Source: an uncultured Clostridia bacterium (GTDB lineage Bacteria > Bacillota > Clostridia > Oscillospirales > Acutalibacteraceae). From it: a stretch of DNA of 64,000 nt. The notes beneath the pieces were generated by a model, which saw only the letters and a list, made by a program, of their open reading frames with translations, made no database searches and had not been told where the DNA came from. The number at the start of each line of letters is the position of its first letter. Within the stretch, counting starts at the first letter, position 1. A program made the translations under genes and the position numbers. The DNA lies in the NCBI GenBank assembly GCA_946406145.1, contig CAMJJL010000001.1, positions 85,992-149,991 of the forward strand. The letters are read 5' to 3'. This document shows positions 44,595 to 54,260 of this stretch, piece by piece.

Positions 44595-47444
44595 ATGAGT
44601 AAGAATCATAAGAATAGCCATTATCATTATGCTGAAAAATTCGAAGACAGACGCAAACGCTTCGAAAAGGCGAACAGAGCTTTTATGCCGTTTAAGTCTG
44701 TGATCATCTCTCTGGTTGTTCTGATGTTATTCGGTCTTGTTTCTACTACTTTCGCTGCCTATGTTTACGACAATCAGTCTGAGCCGGGCTTAGAGGTTTC
44801 TCCCATTATCTCTGAGATGCGAAATATCAAGGCGTCGCGCGATATTTCCATGACGGGCGTCAGCGGCGGCTGGGCTTCTACCGGCGGTAATGTTTCCGGC
44901 GGTACTGTCTATGTTGAGCTTCCTTCGGGATGGAATACCTCTACTTATTCTCATGTGCAGTTCTGCTTGTATCAGAATGGTTTTCTATGGTGTTCGGACG
45001 ATATGACGCATATCACCGGAACCCGTATATGGTATGGTACTGCTCCTAATCACGGAGCTTGGAATAATGAACAGCTTATGTTCTTTGCTAACTCCAGCCA
45101 TTATGGTGAGGGTAATTACGACGGAACCAATGCTCAGTATTACACCGCTAAAATCACACAGGCGATGACGTCCGGAAAGCATTATTTCTTTACGGTATCC
45201 GGTTCATCAAATGCCTATACATTGACCGCTACGCGCACTGCCAAAGATTCTGCGGAGGCTGCGATCGGTGTTTATGACCAGACTGCAAATGTTCTGACAA
45301 AGTCAACAGCCAGCGGATATACTTCAAGTGGTACAGGCGGTAATGTTACGATCACGGCATCCTGGCTGGATATGGATAACAACAAGGCGGATCAGGGTAC
45401 GACGCCTTCTTCCAACGGTGGTACATCTGTCACTTATGAACGCGCTGTTTATCATACCTCGGTCACCTTTAACGCGACTGCTAACAATGGCTACAGGTTT
45501 GTCGGATGGTTTGCTAGTTCCTCAGCCACTTCCGCTGAATCTACAAGCACAAGCTATACAAAGACGACCAGCCTGACCGGTACAAACACCCTATACGCCA
45601 AGTTTATCAAGCGAGTGACCGTAACCGCGGCAAAGTCGCCTACCGATTATTCCGGTACAGCGCCGACTGTAAGCGGTGGTTCTACTAAAACTGTTGATAT
45701 TGGTGAATCTGTTGCGCTTGACGCGCACACGACTACCGGTATCACTGCTGTTTGGAAAAACGGCAGCACTACCGTTGTGAATGCCTCGACCGGCAACTAT
45801 ACGCCCACCGCGAATGTCACCCTCACTGCCACCTATACATTGTCGGATCCTACATTTACATCTTATTCCTATACCACTCCGATCACAGTGGGAGACACTT
45901 CCTCGCTGAATAAAAATATCAGCTCCGCCACCGGCTCCAATACCGGTTTGAGGTATACTTATACTGCGACAGCAGTCAATTCTACCGCGAGCGATTCCGA
46001 GGCTGTCAGTTCTGTCAGTGATTCTGCGTCTGTATTTGACAGCTCCGGCAACTTTACTCCGACGGTTCCCGGCGAATATCGAATCACGGTCTCTGTCTAT
46101 GATACCGCCAAGGGATTAACATCCGGTTCTGTCAGCAGGAATACGGTGATCGTCAAGGTCAGACCTGTCGCTCCCACCGTTATTTCCTATGACGTGTCTA
46201 ATGAGGATTCAGGCACCGGTTTGAAGACGGATCCGTACATGGTTCCCGTTAACAGCACAAATTTCGCAATCAGATCATATATTCCCGTTGAGAATCGTGA
46301 CGCGAAATGCACATATAACTGGACGCGTACCGACGGTATTTACAACGTCTCTACAGCTGCTGTTACCTCGCTCGGACATACTGCGACAACCACCAACGAT
46401 ACCGAGGTCACGGATGTTTCTTCTGCTACCGCGACTGATGTGATCCATAACGCGGTCCGCGGCAACCAGAATGAGATTTATTATTACAAGGTTTCTGTTA
46501 CCGCACAGCGCAATGGGGTAGAGAGCCTACCGTATTCGTTGTACGATGATCCCACCGAACCCCGTTTCTATTACAGTGTCACCAATAACTTCCTTGTTGT
46601 TGAAGAATTTGATTTCAGTCAGTTCAATGACAATGAAAATGAGGAGATCCAGAAGGTTTATGCCGAGGATAACGATATCGATTATATCCATGCTAAATAT
46701 AAAGCAGGCGGCAATTCCTTCAATACGATGCTCTGGTATTCGACGAATAATATTGATTACCAAAAGGTTGCCGTTTGGGCTCCCAATACCTTTACCATCA
46801 GTAATGGGTTGACCTTTGCCGGTACCCATTCCGCGTTACCTGCTAACGGAGCGCATACTGTCAGCTCATTGATCACTTCTCTTGATACTGTGGCGCGCAA
46901 TAACGTCAATTTGATGTCTGTCACGGGAACCAAGTGGTTCAAGGGATACGTAGGCGATGAGAATGGCAATTCACGTTATCCTGAGCTGCATACTACAGTC
47001 GGCACTTCTTCTTCTGTATCGAACCGTCCCGTCTATTATGTCGACGCTACCGCGAACCAATCCTATACCGCGGATTGCCGTGTCATGGCGTTCTACACCT
47101 TGAGCAGAGATGCTTCTCCCGTTGTTCACTATCAGACTGCTCAGGCTGTTTCCGGACGCTCGAACACCTATCGCTTCTATATTCCGTATGATGCGGTAAA
47201 GATTACGTTTGCGCATGTCGCTAAGACGAATTATGTACTACCTGCTTATAATGCTGCAGGGGGAAATCTGACTTATTCCTATGGAAGCGATGTTCTCAAG
47301 GCATGGACGCCTACATTGGATCTGACTAGTTCTGCTAACTACGGTATGACGACCTATAAGGCGGATTCTGCAGGTGCTCCCACGGATGGTGTATATAATT
47401 ATACCAATGTCGCTAACAGTGGCAACATGACGACGCTGGACTAA
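44595..47444 (+). CDS. large SipW-type secreted protein with repeat and Ig-like domains
   Basis: The protein has 949 residues; GAAAGGAG precedes the ATG. The N-terminal helix (about 33-50) ends in VSTTFAAYVYDN, a SipW-type signal variant without Trp. A CBM-like part (VYVELPSGWNTSTYSHVQFCLY, about 103-130) is followed by a Listeria-Bacteroides-type repeat (YRFVGWFASS...LYAKFIK, about 298-338), then Ig-like or PKD-like beta domains. No WLEG motif was found, so it may be an accessory adhesin and not a fibre subunit. Confidence 0.72.
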   Translation: MSKNHKNSHYHYAEKFEDRRKRFEKANRAFMPFKSVIISLVVLMLFGLVSTTFAAYVYDNQSEPGLEVSPIISEMRNIKASRDISMTGVSGGWASTGGNVSGGTVYVELPSGWNTSTYSHVQFCLYQNGFLWCSDDMTHITGTRIWYGTAPNHGAWNNEQLMFFANSSHYGEGNYDGTNAQYYTAKITQAMTSGKHYFFTVSGSSNAYTLTATRTAKDSAEAAIGVYDQTANVLTKSTASGYTSSGTGGNVTITASWLDMDNNKADQGTTPSSNGGTSVTYERAVYHTSVTFNATANNGYRFVGWFASSSATSAESTSTSYTKTTSLTGTNTLYAKFIKRVTVTAAKSPTDYSGTAPTVSGGSTKTVDIGESVALDAHTTTGITAVWKNGSTTVVNASTGNYTPTANVTLTATYTLSDPTFTSYSYTTPITVGDTSSLNKNISSATGSNTGLRYTYTATAVNSTASDSEAVSSVSDSASVFDSSGNFTPTVPGEYRITVSVYDTAKGLTSGSVSRNTVIVKVRPVAPTVISYDVSNEDSGTGLKTDPYMVPVNSTNFAIRSYIPVENRDAKCTYNWTRTDGIYNVSTAAVTSLGHTATTTNDTEVTDVSSATATDVIHNAVRGNQNEIYYYKVSVTAQRNGVESLPYSLYDDPTEPRFYYSVTNNFLVVEEFDFSQFNDNENEEIQKVYAEDNDIDYIHAKYKAGGNSFNTMLWYSTNNIDYQKVAVWAPNTFTISNGLTFAGTHSALPANGAHTVSSLITSLDTVARNNVNLMSVTGTKWFKGYVGDENGNSRYPELHTTVGTSSSVSNRPVYYVDATANQSYTADCRVMAFYTLSRDASPVVHYQTAQAVSGRSNTYRFYIPYDAVKITFAHVAKTNYVLPAYNAAGGNLTYSYGSDVLKAWTPTLDLTSSANYGMTTYKADSAGAPTDGVYNYTNVANSGNMTTLD

Positions 47445-47491
47445 TGTCGATTTTCACTGTTGAATAATAACCTTAATAAGGAGGTGAAGCT

Positions 47492-48103
47492 ATGAATAAA
47501 AAAGCGAAAAAGAAAGACGCTAAGCTTTTTGGAGTTCGCCGCGGCGTAGTGTTGATTGCGTTACTCGCTGTTATAGTGATGGTGATCAACTTGGTTTCTG
47601 CGAGTTATTCATGGTTTACGCCTCAATCCGATACAAAACAGGGTATGAAATACAACTTCGACGGCAAGATTCGTTCCGAGAACTGTACGATGAGTACTTA
47701 TACAGGAATTAAGGTTACTGCATCAAACAGACAAAGCGGTGAATATGTCGATCAACTTCGATATAATACAAATGCTGCAAGCGGCACCATGTCGATTTCC
47801 GCTGGACAGACAAAGTATTTTAAAACCGAGATTCTTAACGCTGATACAAAGAATGCTTCCGATATCAGTTTGTATATCCCTTCTATTTCCGGAAAATTTA
47901 CATTGGCTGTGACATATCCCGGCAATACGGTTCGTAAGTTTTCATCTAATCAAACGGATCTGTATATTGTTCGTGACGCATACGTCAAGCAAAAGGATGA
48001 AGCCGATGTAAACGGTCCCGGTATGCTGGAGATTGAGTGGTTTATTACCGCTCAGACTGCCACTTCTTTCAATGTGAGCGATCTATATTTGCTCTACAAC
48101 TAA
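47492..48103 (+). CDS. small SipW-type secreted protein
   Basis: The protein has 203 residues; AAGGAGGTG precedes the ATG. The signal ends in NLVSASYSWFTPQS (about 33-46). The mature part is beta-rich, ending LEIEWFITAQT and a DLYLLYN strand. A terminator follows, so it closes the main transcript of the cluster. It could be a minor or capping subunit. Confidence 0.78.
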   Translation: MNKKAKKKDAKLFGVRRGVVLIALLAVIVMVINLVSASYSWFTPQSDTKQGMKYNFDGKIRSENCTMSTYTGIKVTASNRQSGEYVDQLRYNTNAASGTMSISAGQTKYFKTEILNADTKNASDISLYIPSISGKFTLAVTYPGNTVRKFSSNQTDLYIVRDAYVKQKDEADVNGPGMLEIEWFITAQTATSFNVSDLYLLYN

Positions 48104-48110
48104 TCATTTC

Positions 48111-48140
48111 AGGCTGTCGTTATGGCAGCCTTTTTTCTTT
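48111..48140 (+). terminator. intrinsic terminator after the secreted-protein run
   Basis: AGGCTG...CAGCCT stem followed by TTTTTTCTTT. Confidence 0.88.
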
Positions 48141-48151
48141 GGGAGTAGTTA

Positions 48152-48180
48152 TTGACAACAATTTGATTTTTATCTATAAT
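48152..48180 (+). promoter_or_regulatory. promoter of the second signal peptidase gene
   Basis: TTGACA, 17 bases, TATAAT: a full consensus promoter, so this gene is expressed separately from the cluster. Confidence 0.88.
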
Positions 48181-48229
48181 AACTGATAGTATTACCCGTT
48201 TATAAAACATCGATGCAAAAGGTGAAAGT

Positions 48230-48817
48230 ATGGGCAGAAAAGTATTTAATATTATTTCTACCGTTTTTTTGGTCTTGTTGGTATTAGTGGTCATTCTGCT
48301 GTTTGTGATTCGTGCTTCCGGTAATTCTCCTTCGATCTTCGGTTATCAGGTTTATCGAGTGTCATCCGGTTCGATGGAACCGACATTGATGAAAGGTGAT
48401 GTAATTCTTGATAAGAAAGTACCTGCCGAAGAGATCAAAATGAATGATATTGTTACCTACAAGGCTTTGAGCGGAGAAATGGCAGGAGAGATGATCACGC
48501 ACCGTGTTATAGCTGAGCCTGAAATCATTAACGGTACATATGTTTATCAAACGAAGGGCGATTTGGATGGCGCTGCTTTAGATGATAAGATCACGTATGA
48601 ACAAATCCAAGGAAAGTTTCAGTATAAAGTACCAATCATCGATAAACTTTATTCATTCTTTTTCACACCATATGGACTGATAGCTTTCATTTTTGTTATT
48701 GTTGCCCTATTTGGTTATGAAATGATCTCATTGCTTATGGCATATCGATCTTTGGATGAAAAAGGCGACGATTATTATGAGCCAAAGCAAAAGAAGAAAA
48801 GAAAAAAACGCAAATGA
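48230..48817 (+). CDS. sipW: ER-type signal peptidase I (SipW-like), second copy
   Basis: The protein has 195 residues. An N-terminal helix (about 8-27) is followed by VYRVSSGSMEPTL with catalytic Ser48, a GDVIL box, DIVTY and MITHRVIAEP with His91 in place of lysine. TKGDLDGAALDD and a second helix (about 150-170) follow, then a Lys-rich tail. It is a more standard SipW than the enzyme at 31336. It has its own consensus promoter and terminator and likely processes the same signal type. Confidence 0.88.
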   Translation: MGRKVFNIISTVFLVLLVLVVILLFVIRASGNSPSIFGYQVYRVSSGSMEPTLMKGDVILDKKVPAEEIKMNDIVTYKALSGEMAGEMITHRVIAEPEIINGTYVYQTKGDLDGAALDDKITYEQIQGKFQYKVPIIDKLYSFFFTPYGLIAFIFVIVALFGYEMISLLMAYRSLDEKGDDYYEPKQKKKRKKRK

Positions 48818-48824
48818 TTTCTTG

Positions 48825-48858
48825 TGCTGTTCCTTATCGGGACAGCATTTTTCTTTTT
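48825..48858 (+). terminator. intrinsic terminator of the second signal peptidase gene
   Basis: TGCTGTTCC pairs with GGGACAGCA and is followed by TTTTTCTTTTT. Confidence 0.9.
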
Positions 48859-48922
48859 CGGAATAATAATGCCGGAGAATGCTTATTGAGCGGTTAAAAT
48901 CCTTTCATAATTATTGCATTCC

Positions 48923-48953
48923 ACCACAATTTGTGGTAAAATCACAATATAAT
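48923..48953 (+). promoter_or_regulatory. palindrome and -10 box upstream of radC
   Basis: ACCACAA-T-TTGTGGT (48923-48937) is a perfect 15-base palindrome just before TATAAT (48948-48953). It may be an operator that overlaps the -35 region, which is poor. Confidence 0.5.
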
Positions 48954-49016
48954 GGCTACATATAGGGTTTTGTATCATTTTATGATAGTTCTCACCACCT
49001 AAGAGGAGCAAAGGTT

Positions 49017-49694
49017 ATGCAAAAAGCCGATCACAGCGGTCATCGCGCTCGAATGAAAAAGAAATTGATAGCGAACGGGATCGACGCGTTCGAGCCGCAT
49101 GAGGTGCTGGAGATCATGCTTTACTACGCGATTCCTCAGCGCAACACCAATGAACTCGCAAAGAACCTGATCGCGCAATACGGATCGCTGTCGGCAGTGC
49201 TGGACGCTTCTCTGGACAGCTTGAAGAATGCCGGTCTCACCGAGCACCAGGCGCTGTATCTCAAGCTCTTTCCCGGTGTGACGCGGCTGTATATGCTCGA
49301 CAAGTATGAGAATCCCGACAAGACGCTGAACTTCGGCAATATTCCCGGTCTGATCCTGAACAAGTTCATCGGCTTTGAGGAAACCGAGCACGTGTTCCTG
49401 CTGTTGATGGATAAGAAGGGGAAAGAGGTCTACAGCGGCATGATCGCGCACGGCGATTTTGATTCCGCTGGTATCTCGATCCGACAGATCGTCACGCTGG
49501 CAATCAACTACGGCGCAACCTCCGCGGTGTTGGCGCACAGCCATCCCAGCGGTTTGGCGCTGCCGTCCAAGTCGGACGTGCTGACGACACGTTCGCTCAA
49601 AGAAGCTCTGAAGCTCGTCAACATCACCCTGCTTGATCATTTCATCGTCGCCGATCACGATTGCGTATCGATGGCAGAATCGGGCATGATATAA
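49017..49694 (+). CDS. radC: RadC-family JAMM/MPN protein
   Basis: The protein has 225 residues. An N-terminal helix-hairpin-helix region (EVLEIMLYYAIPQRNTNELAK) is followed by the RadC metal-binding block AHSHPSGLALPSKSD (about 177-191) and a closing LLDHFIVADHD. The family is widespread and linked in older work to DNA repair, though its activity is not settled. AGAGGAGC precedes the start. It is a single gene followed by a family B repeat. Confidence 0.92.
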   Translation: MQKADHSGHRARMKKKLIANGIDAFEPHEVLEIMLYYAIPQRNTNELAKNLIAQYGSLSAVLDASLDSLKNAGLTEHQALYLKLFPGVTRLYMLDKYENPDKTLNFGNIPGLILNKFIGFEETEHVFLLLMDKKGKEVYSGMIAHGDFDSAGISIRQIVTLAINYGATSAVLAHSHPSGLALPSKSDVLTTRSLKEALKLVNITLLDHFIVADHDCVSMAESGMI

Positions 49695-49731
49695 AAGTAT
49701 TATGGTGCCGATTGGGGGGTTCCCATTCTTT

Positions 49732-49962
49732 TGTCATTGCGAAGGCTGAAAGCCTGTGGCAGTAGCTCTCAGCCAATCAGCGTTCGCCTCAGGGGGTTCC
49801 CCGCAACTCCCCGAGTTATGGGGAGAGGAGGAGCCGCCACACGAGGTCAAAGCGTATCAAACGGATACGCTTACCGAATACGGCGAGCGACGACGAGGGA
49901 GAGCCTTGCATGGGTGCTGTAGCCAAAATCAAGATTTTGACAGTACCTCACAATCTCAACCG
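49732..49962. repeat. long family B intergenic repeat
   Basis: It begins TCATTGCGAAGGCTG and ends CACAATCTCAACC. Inner blocks GGCAGTAGCTCTC and GAGAGCCTTGCATGGGTGCT are shared with 57858-58006. About 230 bp in length, it sits directly upstream of uvrB, like a MITE. Confidence 0.7.
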
Positions 49963-49984
49963 ATTCCCGAAAGGAGGATGACGC

Positions 49985-51946
49985 ATGGAACAGTTCAAAC
50001 TCGTATCTGAATATCAGCCTACGGGCGATCAGCCTGCCGCCATCCAAACCCTGGTGGACAGCATCAAGGCAGGGCACAAGGAACAGACCCTGCTCGGCGT
50101 TACCGGCTCCGGCAAGACCTTTACCATGGCGAACATCATTGCGCAGGTGAACAAGCCGACCTTGGTGCTCGCCCACAACAAAACGCTCGCCGCGCAGCTT
50201 TGCTCCGAGTTCAAGGAGTTCTTTCCCGAGAACGCGGTCGAGTATTTTGTATCCTACTATGATTATTACCAGCCTGAGGCGTACATCCCTCAGAGCGATA
50301 CCTATATCGAAAAGGATTCCGCGATCAATGATGAGATCGACAAGCTCCGCCACAGCGCCACATTGGCACTGTCCGAGCGTCGGGATGTCATCATCGTTGC
50401 TTCGGTATCCTGCATCTATTCACTGGGAGACCCGATCGACTACCGCAATATGGTCATTTCCCTGCGACCGGGGATGGAGAAAAGCCGCGACGACCTGATC
50501 CGCAAGCTGATCGAGCTGCAATACGAGCGCAACGACATCAACTTTGTGCGCGACAAGTTCCGCGTCAGGGGCGACATTGTCGAGATCTTCCCGGCGTCAT
50601 CCTCCGATCGCGTCATTCGTGTCGAATTCTTCGGCGACGAGATCGACCGCATCACGGAGATCAATCCGCTCACAGGCGAGCTGATCGCGAAACTGCGCCA
50701 TGCCGCCATCTATCCTGCGTCGCACTACATCGTCGACGGCGAGAAGATGGCGCGCGCGCTCGCGGAATTAGAGCGTGAATTGCAGGAGCGGCTGAAATAT
50801 TTCCGTGAAAATGGTAAGCTGCTCGAAGCCCAGCGCATCGAACAGCGTACGCACTATGATATCGAAATGCTGCAGGAGATCGGCATGTGCCCCGGCGTAG
50901 AGAACTACTCGCGCGTCCTGTCGGGCAGAGAACCGGGTTCCGCGCCGTTCACCCTGCTTGACTATTTCCCAAAGGATTTTTTGCTGTTCGTGGACGAGAG
51001 CCACGTCACGCTGCCACAGGTACGCGGCATGTACGGCGGCGATCACGCGCGCAAAAAGAGCCTGATTGACTACGGCTTCCGACTGCCGTCCGCCTATGAT
51101 AACCGTCCGCTGAACTTCGACGAATTCTATGAGAGGCTCAATCAGGCGGTGTTCGTCAGCGCGACGCCCGGCGATTTGGAGCTGGAGAAGAGCGCTGTTG
51201 TAGCGGAGCAGATCATCCGTCCCACGGGGTTGCTCGATCCCGAGATCTCCGTCAGACCGACTGAGGGTCAGCTCGACGACCTGATCTCTGAGATCAACAT
51301 CCGCACCGAAAAGAACCAGCGAATTTTAGTGACGACCCTCACCAAAAAGATGGCGGAGGATCTCACCGAATATCTCGAGAGCATGGACATCAAGGTGCGC
51401 TACATGCACCACGATATTGATACCGTCAAGCGTATGGAGATCGTGCGCGACCTGCGACTGGGCAAGTTCGACGTGCTGGTGGGCATCAACCTGCTCCGAG
51501 AAGGTCTGGATATCCCTGAGGTCAGTCTGGTGGCGATCCTCGACGCGGATAAGGAGGGCTTCCTGCGATCGGAACGCTCATTGATCCAGACGGTCGGACG
51601 CGCTGCGCGAAATGCCGACGGCATGGTTATCATGTACGCCGACAGCGTGACCGATTCGATGAAGCGAACCATCGTCGAGACCAATCGCCGCCGCGGCATC
51701 CAACAGGCGTATAATGAGGAGAACGGCATCACGCCGCAGACCATCATCAAGAAAGTCGGCGACATCATCGAGATATCCACCCATACCGATGATGAAATGG
51801 AATTGGTCGGCAGACTCTCGCGCGAACAGCGTATCGAGATGATCAAGCAGCTCACCAAAGAGATGCAGGCGGCTTCCAAGCTCCTCGAATTCGAGCACGC
51901 GGCATACCTGCGTGACCAGATCAAAAAGCTCAAAGGGCTGAAATAA
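49985..51946 (+). CDS. uvrB: excinuclease ABC subunit B
   Basis: The protein has 653 residues, the normal length. Walker A is [11 protein letters not shown] (about 36-47). The damage-verification beta-hairpin is [20 protein letters not shown] (about 92-111), with helicase blocks DESH, SATPGD and [26 protein letters not shown]. The C-terminal UVR segment is [24 protein letters not shown]. It verifies damage in nucleotide excision repair with UvrA and UvrC. AAAGGAGG precedes the ATG. No uvrA is adjacent in this window. Confidence 0.98.
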   Translation: MEQFKLVSEYQPTGDQPAAIQTLVDSIKAGHKEQTLLGVTGSGKTFTMANIIAQVNKPTLVLAHNKTLAAQLCSEFKEFFPENAVEYFVSYYDYYQPEAYIPQSDTYIEKDSAINDEIDKLRHSATLALSERRDVIIVASVSCIYSLGDPIDYRNMVISLRPGMEKSRDDLIRKLIELQYERNDINFVRDKFRVRGDIVEIFPASSSDRVIRVEFFGDEIDRITEINPLTGELIAKLRHAAIYPASHYIVDGEKMARALAELERELQERLKYFRENGKLLEAQRIEQRTHYDIEMLQEIGMCPGVENYSRVLSGREPGSAPFTLLDYFPKDFLLFVDESHVTLPQVRGMYGGDHARKKSLIDYGFRLPSAYDNRPLNFDEFYERLNQAVFVSATPGDLELEKSAVVAEQIIRPTGLLDPEISVRPTEGQLDDLISEINIRTEKNQRILVTTLTKKMAEDLTEYLESMDIKVRYMHHDIDTVKRMEIVRDLRLGKFDVLVGINLLREGLDIPEVSLVAILDADKEGFLRSERSLIQTVGRAARNADGMVIMYADSVTDSMKRTIVETNRRRGIQQAYNEENGITPQTIIKKVGDIIEISTHTDDEMELVGRLSREQRIEMIKQLTKEMQAASKLLEFEHAAYLRDQIKKLKGLK

Positions 51947-51949
51947 ATA

Positions 51950-52206
51950 TCCCTTTGGTAAAGGGGTCGCGTGCGACACGCTGTCACAAAAAAGGCTCCC
52001 TTTGGTAAAGGGGTCGCGTGCGACGCACTGTCACAAAAAAGGCCCCCTTTGGTAAAGGGAGCTGTCGCCCAAAGGCGACTGAGGGATTGCATATTTGATC
52101 GAGCGTCAGCGAGATACTCTTTTATTTGGTTGGTCGCTTTGCTCCGTTTTACAATCCCTCCGAGCTCGCTTAACGCGAGCCCACCTCCCTTTACCAAAGG
52201 GAGGCA
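51950..52206. repeat. compound family A repeat array
   Basis: Two tandem partial copies (each CCCTTTGGTAAAGGGG then TCGCGTGCGAC) are followed by a full copy (52037-52092). Then comes an inverted end with CCTCCCTTTACCAAAGGGAGG (52183-52203). This suggests repeated insertion or recombination of the element between uvrB and the topoisomerase gene. Confidence 0.75.
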
Positions 52207-52231
52207 GAAATCAGAAACCAAGGTGAAAGAA

Positions 52232-54232
52232 ATGGCAAGAACCAAGAAAAAACCTGTCTACAGTAACGACGATATCAAGGTGCTCAAGGGACCCGATCAG
52301 GTGCGTAAGCGCCCGGCGGTCATCTTCGGCTCCGACGGTATCGAGGGATGTCAGCACAGCGTGTTTGAGATCCTCAGTAATTCCATCGACGAGGCGCGCG
52401 AGGGCTACGGCAAAGAGATCGTGCTCACCGCCTACAATGACGGATCGATCGAGATCGAGGATCACGGTCGCGGCATCCCCGTCGAATATAACCAAAACGA
52501 AGAGAAATATAACTGGGAGCTGTTGTTCTGCACGCTTTACGCGGGCGGCAAATATGACAACGACAACGGCGGCAACTATGAGTTCTCCCTCGGTCTCAAC
52601 GGCTTGGGACTCTGCGCGACGCAGTTTGCTTCCGAGTACATGGACGCTGATATCAAGCGCGATCACAAGAAATACTCTCTGCATTTTGAAAAAGGAGAAA
52701 ATGTCGGCGGCCTGCAATCAACAGATTACAGCGGCAGAGATACCGGCTCCAAGATCCGCTGGAAGCCCGACCTCGAGGTGTTCACCGACATCAAGATGGA
52801 TAAAGAATTCTTCACCGAGATGCTCCGCCGTCAGGCGATAGTCAATCCCGGCGTCAAGTTCATCTTCCGTCAGCAGGCAGGGCGTTCCTTTGACATCGAA
52901 GAATTCTATTATGAGAACGGTATCGCCGATCATGTCAGCGAGCTGATCGGGGAAGACGGCTTCACCACCGTCCAGAGCTGGAGCGGCGAGCGCATGTGCC
53001 GCGATCGTGACGACAAGGACGAGTATAAGTGCAAGATCAATGTCGCGCTGGCGTTTTCCAATAAAGCCTCCGTCACCGAATATTACCACAACTCCTCGTG
53101 GCTGGAGCACGGCGGTTCACCCGATAAAGCGGTGCGCAACGCCTTTGTCTATCAGATCGACAGCTATCTCAAGAGCAAGAGCATGTATAACAAAAACGAG
53201 AGCAAGATCAAATATGAGGACATAGCGGATTGTCTGGTGATCGTTATCTCCTCCTTTTCGTCCGTCACCTCTTACGCGAACCAGACTAAGCTCGCGATCA
53301 CCAACAAGGGCATCCAGGACGCGATGACCGATTTTCTGAGGAAACAACTCGAGGTCTACTTCATCGAGAATCCTCTTGAGGCGGACAAGATCGTGGGTCA
53401 GGTGCTGGTCAACAAGCGTTCCCGCGAGAGCGCAGAAAAGACCCGTATCTCAATCAAAAAGAACCTCACCGCCAAGATCGACATTACCGCCAAGATCGCA
53501 AAGTTCACCGACTGCCGCTCCAAGAATGTCGACGAGCGAGAGCTGTTCATCGTGGAGGGCGACTCCGCAAAAGGCGCCTGCGTACAGGCGCGTAACCCCG
53601 ATTTTCAGGCGGTCATGCCCATCCGCGGCAAGATTTTGAATTGTCTCAAGGTAGATTACGACCGCATTTTCAAGAGCGAGATCATCACCGACCTGATCAA
53701 GATTCTCGGCTGCGGCGTGCAGGTCGATACGGCAAAGACCAAGTCGAAGAAAAAGGATATCAACGCCTTCAACATCGACAACCTGCGCTGGAATAAGGTC
53801 ATTATCTGTACCGACGCCGACGTGGACGGCTTCCACATCCGCACCATGCTGCTCACAATGATCTACCGACTGACCCCCGATCTGATCAAGGAGGGCAAGG
53901 TCTATATCGCGGAATCGCCGCTGTATGAGATCACGACGAAAGATAAGGTCTATTTCGCCTATACCGAGGCGGAAAAAGAGAAGTATATCAGCGAGATCGG
54001 CAGCGCGAAGTTTACGATCCAGCGCTCAAAGGGTCTGGGTGAAAACGAACCCGACATGATGAGCCTGACCACCATGAACCCTGATACACGTCGCCTGATC
54101 AAGGTTATGCCCGACGATATCGAGCGCACGGCACAGATCTTTGATGTACTGTTGGGCGACAACCTGCAGGGACGCAAGGACTTCATCGTCGAATTCGGCG
54201 CGAATTATACCGATAATCTGGATGTGTCATGA
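52232..54232 (+). CDS. type IIA topoisomerase subunit B (ParE/GyrB-like)
   Basis: The protein has 666 residues from the ATG at 52232 (AAGGTGA upstream); the open frame before it is repeat sequence. The GHKL ATPase blocks are EILSNSIDEAREG, DHGRGIP and GLNGLGL, with a SYANQTKL loop. The Toprim part has FIVEGDSAKGACVQARN, MPIRGKILN and TDADVDGFHI. It pairs with the subunit A-like gene at 54848. It may be topoisomerase IV or a second gyrase-like enzyme; I cannot decide between them. Confidence 0.9.
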   Translation: MARTKKKPVYSNDDIKVLKGPDQVRKRPAVIFGSDGIEGCQHSVFEILSNSIDEAREGYGKEIVLTAYNDGSIEIEDHGRGIPVEYNQNEEKYNWELLFCTLYAGGKYDNDNGGNYEFSLGLNGLGLCATQFASEYMDADIKRDHKKYSLHFEKGENVGGLQSTDYSGRDTGSKIRWKPDLEVFTDIKMDKEFFTEMLRRQAIVNPGVKFIFRQQAGRSFDIEEFYYENGIADHVSELIGEDGFTTVQSWSGERMCRDRDDKDEYKCKINVALAFSNKASVTEYYHNSSWLEHGGSPDKAVRNAFVYQIDSYLKSKSMYNKNESKIKYEDIADCLVIVISSFSSVTSYANQTKLAITNKGIQDAMTDFLRKQLEVYFIENPLEADKIVGQVLVNKRSRESAEKTRISIKKNLTAKIDITAKIAKFTDCRSKNVDERELFIVEGDSAKGACVQARNPDFQAVMPIRGKILNCLKVDYDRIFKSEIITDLIKILGCGVQVDTAKTKSKKKDINAFNIDNLRWNKVIICTDADVDGFHIRTMLLTMIYRLTPDLIKEGKVYIAESPLYEITTKDKVYFAYTEAEKEKYISEIGSAKFTIQRSKGLGENEPDMMSLTTMNPDTRRLIKVMPDDIERTAQIFDVLLGDNLQGRKDFIVEFGANYTDNLDVS

Positions 54233-54260
54233 TAGAAGTTTTTCCCTGAAGAGCAGCGTG

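Noticed and set aside
51971..52231. N-terminal extension of the topoisomerase subunit B gene
   Set aside because: The sequence is the family A repeat array; a ribosome site stands before the ATG at 52232.
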